This document shows, piece after piece, positions 33,231-42,795 of a stretch of 42,795 nucleotides of DNA. Under the pieces are notes generated by a model that saw nothing but the letters and a program-made list of their open reading frames with translations, was not told the DNA's origin and ran no database searches. Position 1 is the stretch's first letter, and every line of letters begins with the position of its first letter. Source of the stretch: Zygnema circumcarinatum (lineage: Eukaryota; Streptophyta; Zygnematophyceae; Zygnematales; Zygnemataceae); assembly GCA_037447605.1 (NCBI GenBank), contig CM074804.1, positions 3,031,446 through 3,074,240 of the forward strand, written 5' to 3'. The position numbers and the translations under genes are program-made.

Positions 33231-33397
33231 CAATACATCAGACGGAAATGTCAGAGTGAAAGAGGATGCTGACGACTGTTCCTTTATGAAGGAATTTCCG
33301 CGCAATGTGCCGCACATCGCCGACCTTCGCGGCTGCTTCGAGGGAGGGCTGCGTTGTTTGAGTCCAGGCGTAGCTTTTCGCTCCTATTTTTTTTTCT

Positions 33398-33494
33398 TTT
33401 TTTTTATTCTTAGGTCCTTTGTGACCAATTCTTCGTGGTTCCCCTTGATGATTTTGTCCATGTACATTTGATGGCCTCGCCATCGTCAGATCAA
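33398..33494 (-). repeat. Dispersed repeat, copy 2 (MARPSN-type) with A-rich tail
   Basis: On the minus strand: TTGATCTGACGATGGCGAGG, then CCATCAAATGTACATGGAC, GGGGAACCACGAAGAATTGG, TCACAAAGGACCTAAG and an A-rich tail. It matches 3364-3450 over about 80 bases. The GATGGC-GAG-GCCATC inverted repeat marks one end and the A-rich tail the other. Confidence 0.6.
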
Positions 33495-33907
33495 CGCTAC
33501 ATCGCTTCTGCTAGAGAATGATGTTGTTGTTGTTTTCCTTGTGCAAGCAATGCATAGAGAGCACACCCAGACTCAGAATTGTGGGTGAGCAAATACCTTT
33601 GTACAAATTGTACGGCAGCCATGCATGTGAAGTTCACAGGAAACGCAAATCAATTAGTATACAAAAAAAGAATAAACTTTATTTCGAAATTATTGTCGAG
33701 AGGATTACGCCACAGATGGCATATCGAACATGATGTTCGATGCCAATGCTTTTCACAGAAATATATGTACGTCTACATATACTTTGCTCGACAAAGCATA
33801 AAAACCGTGACTGCTCTCTATCTTTCTGCTATAAATTATGCCCAGGCATAGATAATCTATAATTTAAACACTCTACAGTAGAGGATGCGCTGAGCAAGAG
33901 GTCTCCT
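33495..33907. other. Intergenic DNA, no gene seen
   Basis: AT-richer spacer downstream of the subtilase stop codon. It presumably contains the subtilase 3' UTR. Nothing recognisable otherwise. Confidence 0.5.
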
Positions 33908-36900
33908 TCAATAGAAGGAGACGCGCGCCGACCCACCTACATGTATGAAATCGAGCAAAACAATGGACAGAGCTAGTCCAAGACTTCCCAGCAAACCGCA
34001 TCTACTTCTATGCCATCTAGAGTGGCCTTTTGAAGGAGCAGGAGGGAAAGAAATGGGTGACTGGGACTCTGGCGGAGACCGTAACAGCTGTGAGTTTGGT
34101 GGAGGAGGGGTATCCATTCCTAAAGGCGTTTGCTGAACGGGGACAGGAATCGGTGATGGGGGTGGCATTTGCTCTTCCGCATACACTGAAGTATTGAATC
34201 CAGTAACACTCACTATGATGGGGCTCGGCACCACATACTTCCCGTCTCCGGAAGTCCATGTAAACTTGCCCACAGAGTAATTGCCTGCAACGACAAACAT
34301 TCCATATTATATCAAGTGACTTCAGCGATGTGAAAAACATGTCAATGTTAACGATGGAACTTGTATGCGAGGAGGCAGACCTTCCAGCTCTGCGATGTAT
34401 GCAACGAGCAGGGCAGTTGAACCAATGAGAGCTTAACACCGTGACTGAACCCTCTTTATGGAAAAATCCTAAAAACTACAACTATAAAGGCCCGTGCAGG
34501 AGGTGGACGAGAGAGGGGGGAGGCAGAGGACCTACTCGCAGCACTGCTGATAGTGTTGTTGAGTCCGACGACTTGCACTGTGAAGTTAAGCTCTTCATTC
34601 TCCTCAGTGAACTTCAAAACTTTGGGAATGATGGTTACCAGCACCCCTTTAGGCTGCTCTATGTTTACGGTATAGTTGATGACTGCAGGACCCTTGTTAG
34701 TGACGCGCCGGATAGTAATGAAACCATCTCTCGGAACATTGCTCATTACGACCGACGGGGCGTTGTAGGCGAAGGACTTGGAAGAAGAGGAGCAAGGGAA
34801 GCTCTCACTCATCTGAATGGAATACTGGCAGAGGAAGAGCGCATAGTCCTGCGCTCTCGCATCATAGACGAGCCCCGGGTCTGCAGCTGCATTCGGGTTC
34901 ACAAGGCCATGGCCGGCTGCAAACGGTGTTGTATTCATCACATGGGCTGCCACCCCATACCCATCCATACCCTACCATCAGACAGCTTCATCCAGCTCCT
35001 TTCCTGAACGCATACTCTCACCCTACAAACAGACCCATCTCTAACTTGAATAGCCCCAATAGCTCCTATTGCTCTAGCAATTCTAAAAGTGCGCTTTGCT
35101 TTAAAGGTGAGCCCGACTCTCACCAGTGGTGAGAATTGCAGAGTAGATTGCCCCGGGCGACCAGTCCGGATGCAGTGCTTTGAGCAGGGCCACTGTGCCT
35201 GACACGTGCGGACAGGACATGGAGGTCCCTGAAACGATGGCAAACTGCGCTGTGCGCGGATCCTGGTCAGGGTTCAGACTGTCCTCCACTCGCGTCCGAT
35301 TGGCTCCGGGGTTTTGGGTCCAAGCCCCGATAATGTAAACTCCGGGGGCGGAAATGTCAGGCTGTATGGGACAACAAGCCGACAAACAGAGAACAGCGGC
35401 TCAGAAGATAGATAGTAGTGTGATAGGCAAGGCCCTAAATTGGCTGGACAAAGTGCTGAAGGGTTAGGTCGGTGGGTCTGCAAGATATGTACCTTCAAAA
35501 TGTCCTGCTGGGGATGAGGTCCTCTAGAGGAGAAGGAGGCCACATCCGCTTCCGGAAGAGGAGGTGAGCCCACAATTTGAATCAAGTCAGAGATTGAAGC
35601 AGTTGGATTCCTGCCCACAGCGCGCATCACACGAACCTCGTCAATAAGTTTCCCAGAATAAACGACCGCTTGGACCGTAATTTCCAGACTGGCATGTTGG
35701 GCATGGCTATTTTCAACGAATTATAGCCTAATAAGCGAATTGAAACAAAGGCTGACGATGATTGGCTACTACGAAGAACAGAACCGAACTTCAGAAGCGT
35801 TGTTCTTGAAGCTGCTGATTGCCTGCACTGCAGGATTGAGAGGAATGGCTCCTTACTCCTCCTCCTGAACGTAGCTTAGCAGCTGTAGTCCCGTGGCATA
35901 GTCAACATGGATGGCGGGCAGGACATGATACTCCAACAGAGGGGCGGAGGAGGTGTCTACTTCTCTCAATATCATGCCCGCTCCTCCAGCACTCAAAACA
36001 TTGTATCCCTGCTCTAATGTGGACCCGCCACGGTCACAAAGGACTATCTTTCCTCTCACTTTTTCGGAGTCTAGAGTATCAGGGTTGCAGTAGCTGCACA
36101 AAGCAAAACAAGCATCATCCTTGTGAGTATCATCCCGTGAAGCATGCAAACTGCGGACAATCGGAAGGAAAGCAGAGACGACGACGAATGAGCGGCTGCC
36201 AGCTGTCTCACCTGGCGGCATTGGCTAATCCTGGGGGAGCTGCAGTCACTCCATAGACAAGAGCCAAAAGTGGAGTCATTTCTCCAATAGCTACAGTTCC
36301 GTTTGTCATCGCATAGCCCTGCATACAGTTGGCGAAGGAAGTCAGCACGTTGAGGGATTACACCCAAGTTTGGACAACATCGTCATAGCTTCTGTTTGGA
36401 CTTCACTTGAACCTCCCTTCAGAACCTCGCTTAACTTCACCTTGAGCTGCGTGTAATTTCCTGTATAGACATATTTGTAGCTCGTCATGCTCGAGCCAGA
36501 GAAGGTGGAGTCGTAGGTGCTGACTAGGCTGCTAGGCACTGAAGTAGCAGCGACTGAAAGATACCAAGGGGCTGCATTGTACACAGTGCGGGGAGAGGGG
36601 CCTGCATTCCCTGCAGACACGACAGTAGGAATTCCGTACAAAGCTGCAAATCGAGCCCCTCTGTCAATGGGAGACTCGTCCGGTGTAGCTGGAATGCCTT
36701 TCCCCCCCAACGATGCTGATATCACATCCACGTTGTCAGAAATCGCCGTCTCAAATGCTCTGTATATGGCGTTGCTATAGCAGTAGTACCCACTGTCGAC
36801 AGTCGCTGGAGTCCCAAAACAAACCTGAGTATGCAGCATTCGAATGAAAAGGTTACTTCCCAATCACATCGTTGCAACATTCGCAAAGAACCGTTTAGAA

Positions 36901-39266
36901 TGCTGCTGCCAAATATCACAGGTCTCACCTTATACACAGAAATGTGAGCGCTGAATGCTATGCCGTATGAAGCCCCGAAGGAGACGCTGCCTATTGATGC
37001 ATTCTGCACCATGGACCCCGCCGCTATGGATGCCACATGGGAGCCATGGCCGTCGGGATCACGGGCAGAACGAAACTCTCCGCCGCTCCCATAGCTACCA
37101 TAGTCGCCGACTTCGTCGTCATAGGAATTTGGAAAGTATCGCGCTCCAATGATCTTGCTGCATGCATTGAATGGGAACAGTCAGTCATGATTCAATGGGA
37201 GGTAGAATTAGGTCAAGTGTTTGTGCAGGTCATGTGCGGCATGTGGAGCTGCATGAATCGAGATTACTACCAGGGAATGAACTTTTTTTAGGTTGAAAAA
37301 GGGTCTCATACTTGTTGCAGGTCACAGACGACCAGTTGGTTCCGACTTCACAAGTTCCACTGAACTTCGCGGGTGGAGGTGGCATATCTTCATCACTAAA
37401 ACTCGAGTCTTCAGGCCAAATTCCTGCAACGAAATGTGCAAATTTTAGAAACACGGTTTTGCATACAGTCATCGATCGGTGTTTTGAAGAGAAAGTGGAA
37501 CATAGCAAAGCTGGTAGCGCTCACCTGTGTCTAATATGCCAACTACTACTCCTCTACCGGTCGACCTCGACCAGAGTCCCGGGGGAGTACTTGTAGAAGG
37601 ATCATTCAGGCCAAGAAAAAAGGGAGCGTATGTGGTGTGCGGGCGGAACACCACATCGGGCTCAACTGAAACAACACCTTCCATCTCTGCAGAGTACGAA
37701 ACGCCACAAACGGGAAAAATAATAATAGCAAATTGAGAGAGTGGACGTGAAGATCATAATCAGTCGCGGAATTAGAGTTCCTAAGCGAGTAAAAATGAAT
37801 GCTGCAAAGTGAGCTCGCGGAGTTTCGTTTTCTAAGTATGGGCTCAGTGTCGAATCTGACGACTTAAAACAATTTATGTCAGTTGGAGCTTCACCTTGCA
37901 ATACAGCTGCCTGTGCCTCAGAGAGGCGAGCAACAAAGCCATTCGTGACGATGGATAGGCTCGCCACCTTGTCGGAAGGGCTGCAGGCAGTGTGACCCAA
38001 ATTGTTGCATTAAATGGGAGTTCTACGGGGAAATGGGTGGAGGAAAAGGAAATACCCTTGTCAAAACCAAATTAGTTTAAAACTAGCCCATGTTTGCTCC
38101 CGTCCTTGCTTACAGCTGCCGTTGAGTAAAAGACAAAATAATGTTAAATTCTAGAGTTTCTCCACGATTTAGTTTCAATATGTTCGAGGTCATACCGTGC
38201 AGCAATCTGCATGAGCAGATCATCGTGACGGGCAACACACTCCGCATGATATGCCTCCTGTTCTGACGCTGACCTTCTCACCGTTCTCGAATCTTTTCCT
38301 CCGTCGTGAAGCAGGTGTTTGTCTAAGTGCACAATATATACCTGCGTTAATGAGTGATGTTCATCATCAAAAAAGAAGCGAAGGGGGATATGACACAGAG
38401 ACATAGACGAAAGAGAAGAGGGAGAGGAAAAAGGAGGAGAATAATGAAGAAGGACAAGGGTGGCGAAAAGAGGAAGGAGAGGGAGAATGGTAACGGAGTA
38501 GAACGAGAGGATGAAAGAAAGAAACAGAGGGATAAAGGGAGAGACGCGGAAGGTACGTGGAGAGAACAAAAAGGAGAGCGGCAAAAGGAAGGGAAGAAGG
38601 CACTTGCAAACAGAGAAAGACAAAGGCAGAGAAAAAGCTGAGCTTGGGAGTTCAGTATTGATAAAACGCAATCATTGTCACTTTCTAAAAGTACTATCGA
38701 CGTCCTCATTTAAAAGGAGATATTTCTCTTAAATCTTTCGACAAGCCCATCGCTTCAGCTCGGGTAAATGAAAGTGTAAATGAAAAAAATGAAATCTTGT
38801 TTTTCCGCCAGAACAGCTATGGTTCCTCGACCAATTAATAGCCGAAAATTGAAAATGAAATCCCTCCTACCTGACTCAGAGCTGCCATGCCCCGCCCTTA
38901 ACCGCTATCAATAGCCACCGTCCAGGACATGACCAGCACCTTAGCAAAGAGATATCGTGCATGTTTCCTCAAAATTTGAACTACGTCGCAGCGTAATTCC
39001 TGCTTGACCTCGTGAATCATGGAATCATAAAGACGAATACCATTCATATATTTGGCTGTCCAAGATATCCTTATCTTGAATTTCTTACATTATCCTAAAT
39101 CATCTGAAATCGGGAACATCAAATTCCTTCCACAATCAAATCTTAATAACTAAAAAGCTCCATTCACCCTCTTCACCTGCTTGCACAAGGCTCCACCAAG
39201 CAAGCATGCCAGAAGTGCTGCCCTTGCAACAGCAGCAGCATCCCTCCTTCCACCGCAGGCCGCCAT
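33908..39266 (-). CDS. Secreted subtilisin-like serine protease (plant subtilase) with hydrophobic C-terminal tail
   Basis: Fourteen minus-strand exons (39177-39266, 38196-38341, 37895-37980, 37525-37686, 37312-37423, 37157-36929, 36824-36441, 36318-36212, 36093-35857, 35610-35493, 35361-35124, 35062-35022, 34971-34536, 34284-33908) sum to 921 codons. The 41-base exon 12 is tentative. Exon 1 encodes a signal peptide ([19 protein letters not shown]). An I9 propeptide follows ([10 protein letters not shown]...). The catalytic triad is D160 (GILDTG), H236 (DGHGSH) and S604 (GTSMSCPH), with oxyanion N348 (SAGNAGP). A PA domain ([13 protein letters not shown]) is inserted before the Ser block, and a fibronectin-III-like domain ends [18 protein letters not shown] Pro-rich linker and a ~17-residue hydrophobic stretch ([17 protein letters not shown]) then end the protein, unlike most plant subtilases, which stop after the Fn3 domain and are 740-800 residues. 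Confidence 0.9.
38380..38640 (+). repeat. Purine-rich strand-asymmetric tract in subtilase intron 1
   Basis: About 260 bases of almost only A and G on the plus strand (GAGAAGAGGGAGAGGAAAAAGG and similar). It lies in the first intron of the minus-strand gene, so the transcript is pyrimidine-rich there, just before the exon 2 acceptor at 38341. Confidence 0.75.
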
Positions 39267-39321
39267 AATCCACCGCTCCTCCCCTCCGGCTCTCCCCCCT
39301 CCCCCCCCGTCCTGCCACCGC

Positions 39322-39357
<36 letters not shown>

Positions 39358-40294
39358 GGGTGCACGCCATGGCGCGGCGCCTTCTTGGCGCTTTCAGCCG
39401 CCCCCCGTTCCGGCGCCGTCAACGGCTACTTTCCACCCCGCCCCGTCCCACCCCCCGTGTGAACGCGCCCGCCCCCGGGCGTTGCTGTGCGAACGCGCGC
39501 CCCTCGCGCTTGGCGCGTAGCGGGGAGCGCGCACGCACGCAAGGGGCTCGCCCCGCGGTACAGGCCGTGCCGTACGGTGCGCGCTGACCGTACTGTACGG
39601 CGCGCTCCGCCCTTCTCAGTCCGTGAAGACGCAGGGATCGCAGCAGTGACCGACCGGAGCAGGGCCAGACCGGGCCGGGCAGGACGCCAGGACCGGCCGG
39701 GACCGGCCAGGACCCGGTCTGGGCCCCTGGCCGGGCCGAGCCAGGCCAGGCCGGGCCGAGGCGCATTGTGAACACGGGGAAAAAAGCGGGGCGACAGGGC
39801 GGCTGGTTCGTGCGGATGGCGCCACGTGGACCGGTAGCTGTCCGTACGGGGGCTGTCGCGTCCTCCCCCGGCGCTGGCGCTGTGCTGGGGCGGACGAGGA
39901 CAAGACGCGACGAGAGGCACTGTTCTCCGGAGGGTGAGCTTGGACAGGAGGAGAGACAATCTTGGATAGTTGGGACAGATAGTCCGCCTTTGAAGCAATG
40001 TGCGGCCAAAGTATCTCGAACTGTACTGCGTGAGACTTTTTGCTTCTAATGACTTACATGGCTTTCTTTGTTCTGTTGACAAGCCTTTCTCTTGGACGGG
40101 GCACCTTAGGGCGACCTTCAGCTGATTGGGAGATGGAAGCACAGACCAGATCCATAGTGTACAGATAGCCCACCCTCCGTCAACGAACAATCCATCAACA
40201 GCCAAAATTGTAAGCAGATCACACAGCTTTATTGCCTTGGACCCTGAATACAGGACAGCTCATTGCAAGATCTGTGGGCCTGAGCAGAGGGGCG
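39267..40294. other. GC-rich spacer between subtilase and MAK16 genes
   Basis: A region of very high GC content runs from about 39290 to 39950, with CCGGGCCGGG and GGCCAGG motifs, several CGTACGG/GTACGGC sites and a (CAG)11 run. It includes the subtilase promoter and 5' UTR, and the MAK16 3' UTR. Long open frames across it are Arg/Pro/Gly-rich on both strands and are judged to be composition artefacts. Confidence 0.55.
39324..39356 (+). repeat. (CAG)11 trinucleotide repeat
   Basis: Eleven perfect CAG units, 58 bases upstream of the subtilase ATG on the opposite strand, so CTG in the subtilase sense and probably within its 5' UTR or core promoter. Confidence 0.9.
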
Positions 40295-41579
40295 CTATTG
40301 GCTCACTCTCTCCTGCTCCAGCTCCTCCTCATACTCCACCTGCAGAACAATGAAACAGGCTCTTGTAAGGACAGCAGACGGCGATCGAATCCCTCCAAAA
40401 TACAACAAACTTTCCAAACGCATTCTTTCAAAAGCGAAAGACTCAAAATGAGAAATAACTTGAAGCACAGATCCAAGAGCGATGCCCAAGAGCATATATC
40501 TTGCCTACAAACCCAAAGTAAGATGGCACGTCTTTGCAAGAGAGTGGCTGACAAAGGGCACAGCCCTGGTCCCTCAGTCCCCACTTTATCTCCTTCGTCG
40601 TGCATTCCCTAATCCCTCTTAATGCGCCCATAACAGTTAAAGAGTGTGCAGAAAGGCGGTGTAAGGCATGCATCTGAAGGATTCTGTACCTCAACTCGCG
40701 GCCGTGTTCTTTTGGGTCTCTTGGCTTGAACAGCATCCAATGGCGGCCTCTTGCTCCCAACCGGCGGCCTCTTCTTACTCCCTCTTTCTTCTTCCTCCTC
40801 CTCCTCCTCCTCCTCGCTATCCTCCTCTGCAAAGCGAGACAACCCTCAACCATAATATGAAAAATGGGCCCTGAGAGACTGCTTTGATAAGATGAAGCTC
40901 CAAGAATGAGCGACGAAACTACTTATCCACTTCACTCACAAGGTTCAGGAGGAGTAAATTTGAAAATCTGCAAATAAAAATCATTCTAGGAACTACGCCG
41001 TAGGACAGGCATAAACGAGCAGAAAACTTTTCAACAGTGCATGACGCTGAAATAGAAAGGAAAGTAGAACAGAAAATATGCATTCACTTGTGGTGGAGCA
41101 TTTGTGGTTGACGTCTGCACAGAAGACCAATTATGCCAGACATGAGATGGGAAGTCCTGAGCCGCCCCCTTACCCCCATTTTCCATGTAGCCACCTGAAG
41201 GGCGGTTGTAGTCCTCCAAGTCCTGGTCTGCTTCTTCATCAAGGTCAAAATCTTCCACATACTCCACCTCTGGTTCTTCTTCCCTTTCGTCTTCTTCCTC
41301 CTGTGCTTTCACAAGATTTCACGGGAGGGCTGTGTGAGTGTGTGCGTTAATGTGCATGCGTGCGTGAGAGTGAGAAAGAGAGAGGGGGGAGGCGGGCAAG
41401 GAGAGACATAGAGTCCATCTCACCACTTCTTGCTCCAAGTCTGCAGCCATCTCATCTTCATCCTCTACCGCCTCCATTTCCTCCATGGCTAGGACGCGCT
41501 CATACTCTTTTGTTGGAAAGTTATATATGTCACCATATGTGCCACTCTGCAAGCGCTGCAGAAGCTCTTTTTCTATGGC
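40295..41579 (-). CDS. MAK16: MAK16 ribosome-biogenesis protein, C-terminal exons only
   Basis: Four minus-strand exons (41424-41579, 41195-41300, 40690-40826, 40295-40339) join in phase and end in TAG. The first begins after a CCAG acceptor with AIEKELLQRLQSGTYGDIYN, followed by FPTKEYERVL, which is the MAK16 signature at this position. Acidic stretches follow (EEPEVEYVEDFDLDEEAD, a poly-Glu run), then a basic nuclear-type segment (KRPKRTRPRVE) and the family's C-terminal VEYEEE. MAK16 is a nucleolar factor needed for early 60S subunit assembly. The N-terminal L28e-like domain (about 190 residues) is absent: its exons should lie at higher coordinates, but from 41764 the sequence is mitochondrial nad5. 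They are therefore either beyond the window or lost. Confidence 0.85.
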
Positions 41580-41763
41580 CTGGACAATGATCAGCCGCCA
41601 CCCCATCCCTCAAGAAAACCGTGTGAGAATATGCAAACCACCAAAGCAAACATGCTCATAGACATTGTAGGATAAGCCATCGTCAAGAAACTGTATGAAA
41701 CATCAACCCATCTGATCGTGAGCGATCAAAAGAGGCCTTTAGAGCCTTTGTCAATTTCTCAAA
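41580..41763 (-). other. Intron or junction DNA between MAK16 and the nad5 insertion
   Basis: Begins as intron 5' of the MAK16 exon. The last ~80 bases before 41764 stay open in the nad5 frame by chance (26 codons unlike nad5, then a stop at 41683), so the nad5 homology boundary is best placed at about 41764. Confidence 0.5.
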
Positions 41764-42597
41764 AGCACTAAACATAAGTGGTATCAGTTTGATACTAATT
41801 GGTGTAGCAAATTCTGACTCGCAAAGAAGCTCATTTTGTGGTAATATAAATAAAGAGTTAGCCCAAAAAGTGCTACCTAACCCTATCATCATATCTTTAG
41901 CTAAATAACCTACGAAAATACTACCAAAAGCTAACATTATTAAAGGAATAGCTATTAGAAGAGGAGCATCATGACATGCAGCAACATCGCGTTTAAATGC
42001 ATTTATTGGCCCCAAAAAAGTGGCAAACAATAAACGAAATGAATAGTACGATGTAAACAAAACCGAGATACTTCCCAACCAAAAAGCAAAGTTTCCGCTG
42101 ATGGTATATTTAGCATAAGCTAGTTCCAATATCACATCCTTCGAGTAAAATCCAGTCAAAAAAGGAAATCCTATCAAAGACAAACTACCAATAAGCATCA
42201 TAGCATATGTAAAGGGTAATACACTAGCAAGTCCTCCCATTTTACGCATATCCTGCTCGTCTGACATAGCATGAATTACGGCACCTGCACTTAAGAATAA
42301 AAGTGCTTTAAAAAAAGCATGATTCATTAAATGAAATACGCTGACAGAATATTGAGATATACCACAAGCAAACACCATGTAACCTAATTGACTACAAGTT
42401 GAATACGCAATTACACGCTTCAGATCATTTTGTAAAATACCAGTAGTAGCCGCAAAAAAAGAGGTCATAGCTCCGGCAAAAGTGACCACAATTAATGCAT
42501 TTGGCGCATATTCAAATAAGGGTGAACATCTTGCTATCATAAATACACCTGCGGTTACCATAGTGGCAGCATGAAGCAAGGCTGATACTGGAGTTGG
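41764..42597 (-). pseudogene. nad5: Mitochondrial nad5 fragment (probable NUMT)
   Basis: Minus-strand translation covers about 278 codons of NADH dehydrogenase subunit 5 without stop or frameshift, from [13 protein letters not shown] to LIPLMFSA. By my count on a land-plant NAD5 this is about residues 249-526 of ~670. Typical blocks are [37 protein letters not shown] and [12 protein letters not shown], from the proton-pumping membrane subunit of complex I. Both ends stop abruptly: upstream the expected ...WLPDAMEG is missing, and downstream the frame runs into unrelated sequence. It has no start, no targeting peptide and a lower GC content than its surroundings. Together with the nuclear MAK16 exons beside it, this suggests a recent nuclear insertion. 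An assembly chimera is the main alternative. Confidence 0.8.
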
Positions 42598-42795
42598 CTA
42601 ACCCAACACATTACAACACACAAGTTGCTTTAAACAAAAGTGTATTGCTAAGCAAATTCGAAGCTATCTGCTAGTTTCCAGAGATTGATTAGTAACTAAT
42701 CAACGCTTCGAACTGATTCATAGGTCGGTCAAAGGCAACCAAGAGCAAGCTACCTATAAGGACGAAGGCAAGCGATCGAACAGTCAAACGCAAGC
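42598..42795. other. Terminal sequence with nested inverted repeats
   Basis: No coding potential was found. TTCGAAGC (42657-42664) pairs with GCTTCGAA (42705-42712) and encloses a 19-base palindrome, TTGATTAGT-A-ACTAATCAA (42685-42703). It may be mitochondrial non-coding or intron DNA carried with the nad5 insertion; this cannot be settled from the window. Confidence 0.4.

Larger units (their letters stand above)
32249..33397 (-). promoter_or_regulatory. Upstream region of the ALFIN-like gene
   Basis: About 1.1 kb of GC-rich DNA upstream of the minus-strand ATG. It contains a tandem GGCACTGGGACT repeat near 32934-32960, a GGGAGGGAGAGAG purine tract near 33085-33115, a 31-base palindrome at 33141-33171 and a GTGACGTCAC palindrome at 33221-33230. 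Long plus-strand open frames here lack recognisable domains and are not called. Confidence 0.45.

Noticed and set aside
32402-33259. 285-codon plus-strand open frame upstream of the ALFIN-like gene
   Set aside because: A second frame is also open over much of it, the region is GC-rich with repeats and palindromes, and no domain or supporting start was recognised.
39426-40205. Open frames of up to 259 codons rich in Arg, Pro and Gly, including one starting like a mitochondrial presequence (MARRLLGAFSRPPFRRRQRL)
   Set aside because: Very high GC content makes all six frames open; no downstream exon with a domain follows the presequence-like start.
41683-42579. Functional, expressed nad5 gene
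   Set aside because: Only an internal part of NAD5 is present, with an unrelated tail and no start or targeting peptide; the highly hydrophobic protein is normally mitochondrially encoded in plants.
1-42795. CRISPR arrays, rRNA or tRNA genes, autonomous transposon proteins
   Set aside because: None was recognised on either strand; the repeats seen are microsatellites, minisatellites and short non-coding elements.

Overview
The window is nuclear DNA from a green plant of the streptophyte lineage, most likely a charophyte alga or another early-diverging group. The evidence is the gene set: an ALFIN-like PHD protein, a membrane-anchored bZIP17/28-type factor, a plant subtilase and an NTMC2-like C2 protein. 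All have spliced genes with GT-AG introns mostly under 700 bases. A plant-type mitochondrial nad5 fragment near the right end reads without stops in the standard code and needs no obvious RNA editing. Any closer identification (for example a characean alga, suggested only by the purine-rich repeats) is a guess.

Layout, left to right. 1-1909 (+): last exon of a C2-domain membrane-tether-like gene. 1910-5010: repeat-rich spacer with a ~1.2 kb inverted-repeat element, then the promoter of the next gene. 5011-8169 (+): three-exon ER-stress-type bZIP. 8954-10875 (-): six-exon cyclophilin, CYP18-2/PPIL1 type. 11303-17977 (+): 16-exon RsmB-type RNA cytosine-C5 methyltransferase, divergent from the cyclophilin across 427 bases. 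19073-20161 (+): tiny three-exon twin-CX9C protein resembling complex I assembly factor NDUFAF8. 20267-24946 (+): 12-exon RMC1/Mic1 homologue, starting only 105 bases later. 25288-27311 (-): BNR-repeat sialidase-like gene, 5' end unresolved. 29682-32248 (-): six-exon ALFIN-like gene. 33908-39266 (-): 14-exon secreted subtilase with an unusual hydrophobic C-terminus. 40295-41579 (-): 3' exons of MAK16. 41764-42597 (-): nad5 insertion, lying where the MAK16 5' exons would be expected.

The genes are mostly unrelated housekeeping functions: ER stress signalling, spliceosomal folding, RNA methylation, respiratory-complex assembly, Rab7 activation, chromatin reading, secreted proteolysis and 60S ribosome biogenesis. 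No multi-gene system is evident. The unusual content lies in non-coding structure and gene architecture: a hairpin exactly over the bZIP start codon, a G-box and TGACG cluster around that gene, two GC-AG introns, a dispersed repeat present three times, a foldback element, several palindromes, and the organelle insertion next to MAK16. Exon models were built by hand from splice signals, phase and family resemblance; where they sum to whole codons this is stated.
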